DNA from: Bordetella parapertussis
GTDB taxonomy: Bacteria; Pseudomonadota; Gammaproteobacteria; Burkholderiales; Burkholderiaceae_B
Assembly (NCBI GenBank): GCA_945868195.1
Contig: CAMBLP010000103.1
Coordinates: 1-7,655, forward strand
Direction of reading: 5' to 3'
DNA: 7,655 nucleotides
Shown here piece by piece: positions 1 through 7,292 of the stretch (within the stretch, counting starts at the first letter, position 1; every line of letters begins with the position of its first letter). The notes beneath the pieces were generated by a model. It had not been told where the DNA came from and did no database searches. It saw nothing but the letters and a program-made list of their open reading frames with translations. The translations under genes were made by a program, and so were the position numbers.

Positions 1-1097
<1,097 letters not shown>

Positions 1098-1100
1098 TCA

Positions 1101-1859
1101 TCACGCTTCGTTCGCAGAATACACAGAGTCTTTCATCGCATGAATGGCTTGGCGTATAAATAACTGCATCACTCGATGCGCGTCATCAGCGGGTTTGAGT
1201 GGGTGCACGATGCTTTCAACGTCGACACCGTTCCGGCGCAACGCTTGCGCGCGCCTCATGACGCAGGCGCGCATCAGCGGTGGTGTGAACTCTGGGTGAA
1301 ACTGAACGGAAAAGGCGGTTTCGCCGTACCTCAACATCTGGTGGGGATCATGCTCGGAGTGTCCTAACACGATCGCACCAGGCGGAGGTATCACCACAGT
1401 CTGTTCATGAGACAAGTTTGCCTCAAAGCGCTGTGGAAAACTCGCTAACAATGGATCCCGTCGCGCGGCGTCAGTCAGTGTCACCGTTTTCAACCCGATC
1501 TCTCTGCCGAGCGGGTGATAGTCAACACGCCCGCCCAGGGCATCGGCCATCAACTGATGACCGTAACACACGCCCAGCATGTATTTACCCTTCGGCAACA
1601 CATCCAGTATCCACTGACGCGTGGCTTCGCTCCAGTCTTCTCGATCCGTCACCATCGACCACGAGCCGCTGAGGATGGCGATGTCAAAAGAATCCGGGTC
1701 AGGTAAGCGCTCGCCGTCCGCGGGACACGTGACGGCAATCTCAACCTGCTCTTGGACCAGCGCTCGCCTGAACCACTCGCCCTGGTCGCCAAACGTCTGA
1801 GAAATATCTTCAGGCGCTCGGCCCATTTGAATGACCGCGACCCTGCAACGCAACGGCAT
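1101..1859 (-). CDS. Class I glutamine amidotransferase domain protein
   Basis: A free-standing class I glutamine amidotransferase (GATase1), 252 residues, predicted cytoplasmic. The family hydrolyses the side-chain amide of glutamine or related gamma-glutamyl amides through a Cys-His-Glu triad. All three residues are visible: Cys98 in the nucleophile elbow GVCYGHQ (96-102), and His188 and Glu190 in VQFHPEF. SGSWSMV (64-70) sits where the family has its oxyanion-side glycine loop. No synthetase domain is fused, so it resembles the GMP-synthase-like stand-alone amidotransferases whose substrates are often unknown. The ATG at 1859 was chosen because GAGAGG lies 5 nt upstream; an in-frame GTG at 1886 would add nine residues inside the peptidase gene and has a poorer ribosome site. 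The start is 1 nt after the M20 stop (TGATATG), so translation is probably coupled. The true substrate is not evident. Confidence 0.9.
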   Translation of the reverse strand: MPLRCRVAVIQMGRAPEDISQTFGDQGEWFRRALVQEQVEIAVTCPADGERLPDPDSFDIAILSGSWSMVTDREDWSEATRQWILDVLPKGKYMLGVCYGHQLMADALGGRVDYHPLGREIGLKTVTLTDAARRDPLLASFPQRFEANLSHEQTVVIPPPGAIVLGHSEHDPHQMLRYGETAFSVQFHPEFTPPLMRACVMRRAQALRRNGVDVESIVHPLKPADDAHRVMQLFIRQAIHAMKDSVYSANEA

Positions 1860-1860
1860 A

Positions 1861-3252
1861 TCAGCCTCTCTTGGGTGGTGCTTCACCCATATCCCAGAAA
1901 ATACCGGTCATGATTTGCAAGCCCTCCTGGATGATGAAGTCAAGGACGTGCTCGTTGGGCGCATGCTGTGAGCAACTCGCATAAGAGTGCGGCACCCAAA
2001 TGGTCGGCACACCAATAATGTCGGTAAAGACATCATTAGGCAAGGAACCGCCTAGATTAGGGAGCACGGCGGGCTTGCGGCCCATTGTTTGGGTAATCGA
2101 ACGAACGGCCCATTGCACAGCGGGATGATCTGGATCGATCCGCGTCGCATTCATCACATCGTGACTTGGACCCACAACCTTGACGGCCGAGAAACCCTTT
2201 GCATCAAGAAATTTTTGCAGCGCAGGTAAAAAGGTATCGGGATCCTTATCCACCGTGAAGCGAATTTGGCAATGGGCTTTGGCGCGCGGGGGAACGGCGT
2301 TGACAGGCCGCTCTGGATTTCCAGACACCATCGCGAGTACTTCGAAAGTGTTCCAGCCAAACACTTTCTCGGCTTGGGTCAAGCCTCGAGCGCCCCACCA
2401 ATCATTGATTTCTGGACCGTCCGGCCCAGGATCGACCACAACATCCGCGAGCGCGCGCTTAACCGACGCGGGCATCGCGTCAGGCATCAGCTCCGAAGCA
2501 TTGACGTGACCCTTTTCATCGATGATGGCGGCAATCGCGTGACAGAGCACGACCGCAGGGTTGGCCAATAAACCACCCCAGTTACCGGAATGATGTCCAC
2601 CCTCCCTGAACTCAACCATTAGGTCAAAATTCAGCGCGCCGCGCGTCCCCATAAAAATCGTTGGCATCGTAGGTGCTAACCGCGGACCATCGGAGCCGAT
2701 CAACACATCCGCTTTGAGAAGCTCACGATGTTGTCTCGCAAACTCATGTAAGCCGGGAGAGCCAATTTCCTCTCCAGTATCGATCATAATGGTCGAGTTA
2801 AATCCAAGCTTTCCCCGGGTCTCAAGTACGGCCCGAAGGGCGGCGATATTGATGGAGTGCTGCCCCTTATTATCTGCAGTGCCGCGCCCATAATAGCGAT
2901 CGCCGACTTGCGTCAACTGCCAGGGGTTACGACCCTCTTTCCACTGCCCTTCGAGGCCACGAATGACATCGCCATGGCCATACGTCAAGACGGTCGGCAG
3001 ACTCGGATCCTCGATACGGCGCGCCACTAAGAAGGGCGCAGCGATACCGGAGGGATTTTCCAGAATTTGTATGCCATATCCCATCGCTTCGAGGGCAGGC
3101 GCAATTTCATCGGTCAGGTAGCTGCGTAAAAAGGGATGAGACTCCGGCACCTGGCTTTCTGTCTTGATTGCCACGCGCCTAGCCAGGTCCTGCATGAAGG
3201 CACCAGAATCGAAATGTTGGTTGATGGCTTCGATCGCCTGCTGACGTGACAT
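1861..3252 (-). CDS. M20-family zinc metallopeptidase (dipeptidase/amidohydrolase type)
   Basis: A 463-residue cytoplasmic enzyme of the M20 family (ArgE/DapE/ACY1/CPG2 type), which uses two zinc ions to hydrolyse peptide or N-acyl amide bonds next to a carboxylate. The metal site is complete: His93 and Asp95 in YGHGDVIRG, bridging Asp127 in GRGTADNKG, the Glu161-Glu162 pair in DTGEEIGSPG (catalytic base and ligand), Asp188 in IGSDGP, and His430 in SQHAPNEHV. Residues about 200-320 form the inserted dimerisation domain, with His220-His221 in GGHHSG. Length is normal for the family. The ATG at 3252 has AAGGA 7 nt upstream; the frame stays open for 44 more codons to 3384, but that extension runs through the divergent promoter region and overlaps the opposing gene's start, so it was not used. 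It is first in an operon with the amidotransferase. The exact substrate (dipeptide, acyl-amino acid, carbamoyl compound) cannot be read from sequence. Confidence 0.93.
   Translation of the reverse strand: MSRQQAIEAINQHFDSGAFMQDLARRVAIKTESQVPESHPFLRSYLTDEIAPALEAMGYGIQILENPSGIAAPFLVARRIEDPSLPTVLTYGHGDVIRGLEGQWKEGRNPWQLTQVGDRYYGRGTADNKGQHSINIAALRAVLETRGKLGFNSTIMIDTGEEIGSPGLHEFARQHRELLKADVLIGSDGPRLAPTMPTIFMGTRGALNFDLMVEFREGGHHSGNWGGLLANPAVVLCHAIAAIIDEKGHVNASELMPDAMPASVKRALADVVVDPGPDGPEINDWWGARGLTQAEKVFGWNTFEVLAMVSGNPERPVNAVPPRAKAHCQIRFTVDKDPDTFLPALQKFLDAKGFSAVKVVGPSHDVMNATRIDPDHPAVQWAVRSITQTMGRKPAVLPNLGGSLPNDVFTDIIGVPTIWVPHSYASCSQHAPNEHVLDFIIQEGLQIMTGIFWDMGEAPPKRG
1865..1870 (-). promoter_or_regulatory. 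Ribosome binding site deciding the amidotransferase start
   Basis: GAGAGG on the minus strand lies 5 nt before the ATG at 1859 and inside the last codons of the M20 peptidase gene. It supports the internal ATG over the GTG at 1886. Confidence 0.65.
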
Positions 3253-3259
3253 GTGGGTG

Positions 3260-3264
3260 TCCTT
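3260..3264 (-). promoter_or_regulatory. Ribosome binding site deciding the M20 peptidase start
   Basis: AAGGA on the minus strand stands 7 nt before the ATG at 3252. It favours this start over the 44-codon in-frame extension that reaches 3384. Confidence 0.7.
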
Positions 3265-3330
3265 ACGTGATGTTGGGAAAAACCTAGGAAAATGACGTCT
3301 ATGATGACAACTAATATACTCTTCAAAATT

Positions 3331-3350
3331 ACTTAGACGACAGTCTAGGT
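3331..3350. promoter_or_regulatory. 20-bp near-palindrome, candidate operator
   Basis: ACTTAGACGACAGTCTAGGT has perfect TAGAC/GTCTA arms around a 4-bp centre, plus two more matching outer pairs (7 of 10 pairs in all). It lies just downstream of the predicted start of the plus-strand transcript and upstream of the minus-strand gene. Size and symmetry fit a dimeric regulator such as a GntR or LysR type, but no regulator gene is in the window. The symmetry is seen; the binding role is inference. Confidence 0.45.
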
Positions 3351-3382
3351 GCCATAAATTAAAAATCCAAGAGACAAAACGC

Positions 3383-4771
3383 ATGAACTATCAGAAACGC
3401 TACGCCCATGTTCAAAAACCCGTTGAAACTTGCGTGGTAGGGAGCGGTGGATTTGGGCGTAGTTTTCTGGCGCAAGGTCTGCGCGTGCCGCTTCTGAACG
3501 CTCGTATCGCGGTCGATACCTCGACGGATATCGCGGTAGAAGCGTTGACATCGATCGGCATCGACGCAATGAATATTGCCGTTTGCACCACTGAATCACA
3601 AGCCCTGGCTGCCTGGAATCAAGGCAAGTATCTGGCGTGCGCTGACCTACAAATCGTGTTGTCGCTACCTTTTGATTTAGTGGCTGAGGCGACTGGTCAT
3701 CCGGAAGCGGGCGCAAAACATTGCCGCCTGGCTATCGAGGCTGGAAAGCATGTCGCACTGGCCTCCAAGGAGGTCGACAGTGTGATCGGTCCAGAGCTTG
3801 CGAGACAAGCTCAGCTAAAAGGCAAGATTGTCACGCCCGTGGATGGCGATCAACCTGCCTTGCTGATCGGCTTGATCACCTGGGCGCAAACGCTTGGCTT
3901 TGAAATCTTGTCCGCCGGCAAATCCAGCGAGTACGATTTTGTCTACGACAGCCAACACGAAACGATTTTTAGCAACGGCTTAGAAATCAACGTCTCGGGC
4001 TTCGCCAAGCTCTGGGAGACGAATCATGCGGCGGACCCGCTTGGTGTGATCCATGCTCGCGCCCAAGCTTGTGCTGCGCTCCCGCAACGTGCGGTGCCTG
4101 ATTTATGCGAACTCCTAGTCGTGGCAAACTCGACAGGCATGCACGCAGACACTCCCGCCTTGCATGCGCCCATTTTGCGCGTTCATGAGGTCCCGACATT
4201 TTTTGCCTTGCAAGCCGAAGGCGGCATCTTTAACCAAACAGGCGTGCTGGACGTTTTCCATTGTCTGAGAAAACCTGATGAGCTGAGTTTCGCCGGCGGG
4301 GTCTTTGTCGTGATTCGCTGCGAACACCAAGAGTCTTGGGTGTTACTCAAAGGCAAAGGGCATCTCTTGAGCACAGATGGCCAAAGAGCGATGGTTTATA
4401 TTCCCCGGCACTTGCTTGGCTTGGAAGCCGCCACGAGCGTCCTCGACGCGGTCACGCTGGGTGAATCAAGTGGCGCCCAAAAACCCAAACCTGTTTTGGA
4501 TTTGATCGCACGCGCGACCAAACCTTTACGCGCGGGTTCAACGCTCACGATGGGCGGCCATCATCATCTGATCGACGGCGCTCAGGCTGAGCTCATGCGC
4601 GCCGCTCCACTCTCGGACAACACGCCAGCGCCTTTTTACCTGATCGCGAATCGTCAGTTAATACGCAATATCGCACCAGGACAAACTATTTGCTATGGGG
4701 ATGTCAACATCGAAGCTGATTCAGTACTGTTAACACTTCGTCGACAACAAGACGCCGCGTTTTTCAGTTGA
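3383..4771 (+). CDS. Homoserine-dehydrogenase-like NAD(P) oxidoreductase with C-terminal SAF domain (COG4091 type)
   Basis: A 462-residue cytoplasmic protein that fits the COG4091 architecture. An N-terminal Rossmann fold has GSGGFG at 20-25 for NAD(P) binding. A homoserine-dehydrogenase-like middle part has EATGHPEAG (102-110), GKHVALASKEVD (121-132) with a candidate catalytic Lys129, and VDGDQPALL (153-161). The C-terminal region (about 380-450, with PLRAGSTLT and IAPGQTICYGDV) is a SAF domain, as in sialic acid synthase antifreeze-like and FlgA proteins. Such genes are often labelled flagellar or homoserine dehydrogenase, but their context is usually catabolic, and this one lacks any threonine-pathway neighbours. 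The ATG follows AAGAGA at 8 nt; no other nearby start is better. It is divergent from the M20 gene and followed by a solute-binding protein. The reaction is probably oxidation or reduction of a hydroxy or oxo acid; the substrate is unknown. Confidence 0.88.
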   Translation: MNYQKRYAHVQKPVETCVVGSGGFGRSFLAQGLRVPLLNARIAVDTSTDIAVEALTSIGIDAMNIAVCTTESQALAAWNQGKYLACADLQIVLSLPFDLVAEATGHPEAGAKHCRLAIEAGKHVALASKEVDSVIGPELARQAQLKGKIVTPVDGDQPALLIGLITWAQTLGFEILSAGKSSEYDFVYDSQHETIFSNGLEINVSGFAKLWETNHAADPLGVIHARAQACAALPQRAVPDLCELLVVANSTGMHADTPALHAPILRVHEVPTFFALQAEGGIFNQTGVLDVFHCLRKPDELSFAGGVFVVIRCEHQESWVLLKGKGHLLSTDGQRAMVYIPRHLLGLEAATSVLDAVTLGESSGAQKPKPVLDLIARATKPLRAGSTLTMGGHHHLIDGAQAELMRAAPLSDNTPAPFYLIANRQLIRNIAPGQTICYGDVNIEADSVLLTLRRQQDAAFFS

Positions 4772-4781
4772 CGCGTTTCCT

Positions 4782-4812
4782 GTGAGCTTTCCTATGGTGG
4801 AGAGCACTTTTT
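4782..4812 (+). terminator. Weak candidate terminator after the SAF oxidoreductase
   Basis: GTGAGCTTTCC and GGTGGAGAGCAC can form an imperfect stem with internal mismatches, followed directly by TTTTT. It begins 11 nt after the stop codon. The stem is poor, so partial read-through into the next gene is likely even if it works. Confidence 0.25.
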
Positions 4813-4855
4813 AACGATTTTTTTTACACAAACCAATCGATAGATCAAGCATGTC

Positions 4856-4884
4856 TTTACACACGTCTGGTCAAGCGATCTAAT
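4856..4884 (+). promoter_or_regulatory. Sigma-70 promoter of the solute-binding protein gene
   Basis: TTTACA (4856-4861) and TCTAAT (4879-4884) each match the consensus at 5 of 6 bases and are separated by exactly 17 nt. This predicts transcription start near 4891, about 39 nt before the ATG. It gives the gene its own promoter, independent of the oxidoreductase upstream. Found by eye. Confidence 0.6.
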
Positions 4885-4890
4885 AGGTAA

Positions 4891-4910
4891 GTGCACCTTG
4901 ATCGGTGAAC
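4891..4910 (+). promoter_or_regulatory. 20-bp inverted repeat at the predicted transcription start
   Basis: GTGCACCTTGATCGGTGAAC has 7-bp arms matching at 6 of 7 positions around a 6-bp centre. It starts where transcription is predicted to start, so it could be an operator over +1 or a hairpin at the very 5' end of the message. The arms differ from those of the dyad at 3331-3350, so one shared regulator is not implied. Confidence 0.4.
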
Positions 4911-4929
4911 GCCAACCCATGGAGACATC

Positions 4930-5898
4930 ATGAAAATTATTCAATGCCTTGCAGCGATCGCAACCAGTTTCATCGCCAGCGTGGCTATCGCACAGCCCTA
5001 CCCCAACAAACCCATCAAAATCGTGGTGCCCTATCCTGCGGGTGGTAATGCCGACATCACCGGACGTGTGCTTGCCAAGAAAATGTCCGATATTTTGAAT
5101 GTGGCCGTTGTGGTTGAAAACCGCGGTGGTGCCAATGGAGGCATCGGTACCGACGCAGTCGTAAAAGCGGCGCCGGATGGCTATACGCTGCTGCTCGCCG
5201 CAAGCGGACCGATTGTGATTAATCCCGTGCTGTACGCAAAGGTGCCTTACGATCCCATCAAGGATTTGCGTCCGATCAGCCAAGTACTGACTTTTCAATA
5301 TGTCTTAGTTGTGCCAACGGCCTCGTCGATTAAAAGTATTCAGGACATTGTGACGCAAGCGCGCAGCCAACCAGGTAAGCTCAGCTATGGATCGACGGGC
5401 ATTGGCGGCGGCGGACATCTGGCCGGCGAAATGTTCGCCATGTCGAGCAATACGAAGTTCAACCATGCGCCCTATAAGGGCAGTGCGCCCGCTTTGGTCG
5501 ATCTTTTGGGTGGTCAACTGACGTTTACGTTTGATACCGTTTTGACTGCTTCGCCTCTCATCAAGGACAATCGCCTACGTGCTTTCGCCGTTTCCGGCCC
5601 CAAGCGCGCAAGCTCGCTTCCTGATGTCCCGACCATGGCCGAAGCCGGCTTTAAGGATTTTGACGTGACGCAGTTCGTGGGCTTGTTTGCGCCTGCAAAG
5701 ACCGACAATGCCATTATCCAAAAACTGAATGCCACTGTTGTACAGGCGGTCAAGGATCCTGAAGTCGTTCAGGCACTGCAAACCAAAGGCGGGAACGATT
5801 TGGTTGGCAACTCTCCTGAACAATTTGCCGCGATTATTAGCCGTGAGCTAAAAATGTATGACGCGCTGATTCAAAAAGCCAAAATCAAGCAAGAATAA
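4930..5898 (+). CDS. TctC/Bug-family periplasmic solute-binding protein
   Basis: A 322-residue extracytoplasmic binding protein of the tripartite tricarboxylate transporter family (TctC, called Bug in Bordetella), normal length for the family. These proteins bind carboxylated or related small compounds in the periplasm and hand them to TctA/TctB membrane proteins, or act in sensing. The first 21 residues are a Sec signal peptide, with likely cleavage at AIA-QPYP. Family hallmarks are YPAGGNADITGR (35-46), VVENRGGANGGIGTDAVVKA (61-80), PDGYTLL (82-88), the STG loop (155-157) and APYKGSAPALVDLLGGQ (180-196). GGAG stands 5 nt before the ATG. It has its own promoter and a strong terminator. No TctA or TctB gene is in the window, common for Burkholderiales where many Bug genes are orphans. 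The ligand is unknown; the neighbouring peptidase and oxidoreductase suggest a catabolic substrate. Confidence 0.95.
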   Translation: MKIIQCLAAIATSFIASVAIAQPYPNKPIKIVVPYPAGGNADITGRVLAKKMSDILNVAVVVENRGGANGGIGTDAVVKAAPDGYTLLLAASGPIVINPVLYAKVPYDPIKDLRPISQVLTFQYVLVVPTASSIKSIQDIVTQARSQPGKLSYGSTGIGGGGHLAGEMFAMSSNTKFNHAPYKGSAPALVDLLGGQLTFTFDTVLTASPLIKDNRLRAFAVSGPKRASSLPDVPTMAEAGFKDFDVTQFVGLFAPAKTDNAIIQKLNATVVQAVKDPEVVQALQTKGGNDLVGNSPEQFAAIISRELKMYDALIQKAKIKQE

Positions 5899-5944
5899 GC
5901 AGCAAAGAAGGTTGCAGTCATCCAGAGAACTGTAAGCTTGAAGA

Positions 5945-7288
5945 TTAAAGAGAGCGATTTCGATATTTGGAATCGCTCTTTTTTTCTCTCAGACTCAGCA
6001 CGAGAGGCGGCAATACCAATAGCCAAGCGATCCGTGTTTGGTAACGGTAGTGCGGCTTGGACAAGGCACCCGTTGCAAAGGCGTTGGCCAACACTCCGGC
6101 CCAGATCAAAACAATAAACCCCAGTACGGTCCAGTCGCGCGTGCGTAGTGCTCGGTAAAACAAATATAGACTCAGCAAGAATCCCAGTAATACTGCGTAG
6201 ACACCCACGGCGCTCACAAAAGAGACCCTCTCAAGCATGGTTCCCTGCACTTGGTGCGAATTTTTATAACGCTCAAGCTCCGCGGCCGGGAAGAATTTTT
6301 CAACACTTTTTAAAACCGTGATGTCTAGCCAGTCCGAGTGAATGGTATCGCCAAGCTTGACCATCGAAAGCTGCGTCGCTGTATTTTTAATGGCAGACCA
6401 CAGCAGTGGCATAGTCTGAGTACGCATCGTCAGGCCAACGATCTCAGAGGCCTCGGGCGCCAAGCCAATCGGACCGCCTGGATGAGTCCACACCGGGCCC
6501 TTTGGATCCCACATAAACACATCACTGTCTTTGGCTAAACGATCCGTCCATGCGCACAAGGTCCAGTTTTTCTCTGGGCAAAACTTTTCCAACACACTTT
6601 TGACATTTCCGTCCGCGGACATGCGCGCCAACATGAACACCGAACCATAAGGCGATACAGTAACTTTGTTAAAGATGTACATCGTGGTGCCAACAAGCGA
6701 TATCAAAGCAATCGCTAGAGGTAATACCGCGTATAGAAAACGTCGCCATCTGAACAGCAAAACGACGCATAAACACGCTGCAGCAATCACCAGATGAGAG
6801 AGGTGCACAGCGATCGCCAAAGCCCCAAGCACACTCACCCAGACGGTCATGGAATGACTCAGTTGCTTGGAAAACCCCAGGATAAAAATGCTGAGCACCA
6901 CCATGCCAGAAAAAATGTCTGGCATCAGCAAAGAAACGAACCAAGAAGCACCGGTCAGGAGCGACAACGCTGCGCACAACAGTAGATGGCGAAGAGGCCT
7001 AGCAATGCCAAACACCTGCTGGGTCAACCAAACAAGATGGGAGATCAATATCCCTTGAACAAGGACCACACCCCAAAGCGATTGCCAGGCATGGAACGGC
7101 AACATCCAGGGGCCATAAATAAATGGCTTGTCCCAGTTGAAGAACCCTGGCGTGGGCTGGTTGATAAAGACGTGGGTATCGCTATAGAGCAGCGGATAGC
7201 CATTCCAGAGGGCTGGCCAGACAAATAGGAGGCCCCCAAGAAGAATCGCTAAAAAGCTGAAAGCACACGAAGACTTGAAAAAGTCCAC
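5945..7288 (-). CDS. Polytopic inner-membrane protein of unknown function, possibly GT-C-like
   Basis: A 447-residue membrane protein that I do not recognise as a characterised family. About nine hydrophobic segments are visible, near residues 8-28, 66-90, 100-121, 124-140, 147-178, 184-206, 355-378, 386-409 and 418-434; the fifth may be two. A large polar loop (about 207-350) contains Cys237 and Cys245, which could form a disulfide if periplasmic. Asp37 in LLYSDTHVF after the first segment, Asp124 in LMPDIF and the RYQTR motif (415-419) before the last segment loosely recall GT-C glycosyltransferases, but no sure motif supports it. The start is a GTG 4 nt after the ilvE stop with no clear Shine-Dalgarno; the frame has no ATG, GTG or TTG upstream before a stop, so coupling to ilvE translation is likely. 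The C-terminus is encoded opposite the neighbouring terminator. Confidence 0.8.
   Translation of the reverse strand: MDFFKSSCAFSFLAILLGGLLFVWPALWNGYPLLYSDTHVFINQPTPGFFNWDKPFIYGPWMLPFHAWQSLWGVVLVQGILISHLVWLTQQVFGIARPLRHLLLCAALSLLTGASWFVSLLMPDIFSGMVVLSIFILGFSKQLSHSMTVWVSVLGALAIAVHLSHLVIAAACLCVVLLFRWRRFLYAVLPLAIALISLVGTTMYIFNKVTVSPYGSVFMLARMSADGNVKSVLEKFCPEKNWTLCAWTDRLAKDSDVFMWDPKGPVWTHPGGPIGLAPEASEIVGLTMRTQTMPLLWSAIKNTATQLSMVKLGDTIHSDWLDITVLKSVEKFFPAAELERYKNSHQVQGTMLERVSFVSAVGVYAVLLGFLLSLYLFYRALRTRDWTVLGFIVLIWAGVLANAFATGALSKPHYRYQTRIAWLLVLPPLVLSLREKKSDSKYRNRSL
5951..5985 (+). terminator. Rho-independent terminator of the solute-binding protein gene
   Basis: AGAGCGATT (5951-5959) pairs perfectly with AATCGCTCT (5971-5979) around an 11-nt loop that can add a wobble and a C-G pair, and six T follow directly. 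It ends plus-strand transcription 53 nt after the binding-protein stop. It overlaps, in antisense, the last codons of the convergent membrane-protein gene. Read on the minus strand the hairpin is followed by CTTTAATC, a poor T tract, so it works mainly for the plus strand. Confidence 0.88.
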
Positions 7289-7292
7289 GCGT

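Larger units (their letters stand above)
3253..3382. promoter_or_regulatory. Divergent promoter region between M20 peptidase and SAF oxidoreductase
   Basis: These 130 bp separate two divergent genes. For the plus-strand gene, ATGACG (3292-3297) and TATACT (3315-3320) are 17 nt apart and form a plausible sigma-70 promoter (4 and 5 of 6 to consensus), placing transcription start near 3327. For the minus strand, TTGTCA (plus-strand 3305-3310) is a fair -35 but its -10 (TAGGTT at 18 nt) is weak. Close packing of both promoters around one dyad suggests shared control. Promoter calls are by eye. Confidence 0.45.

Noticed and set aside
1884..1886. GTG start for the amidotransferase, nine codons upstream
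   Set aside because: It would overlap the peptidase gene by 26 nt and has a weaker ribosome site than the ATG at 1859; the added residues precede the domain and show no conserved feature.
3253..3384. 44-codon in-frame N-terminal extension of the M20 peptidase
   Set aside because: It crosses the divergent promoter and operator-like region, lacks family similarity, overlaps the opposing gene's start, and a good ribosome site supports the ATG at 3252.
3345..3716. 123-codon minus-strand reading frame
   Set aside because: It lies opposite the Rossmann domain of the SAF oxidoreductase, has no recognisable domain, and its sequence is that of an antisense shadow.
3331..4910. Idea that the dyads at 3331-3350 and 4891-4910 are two copies of one operator
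   Set aside because: Both are 20 bp and sit near predicted transcription starts, but their arms (TAGAC versus GTGCACC) share no sequence.
4792..5298. 168-codon minus-strand reading frame
   Set aside because: It is antisense to the signal peptide and N-terminal half of the binding protein and to its promoter, with low-complexity Cys/His-rich content typical of a shadow frame.
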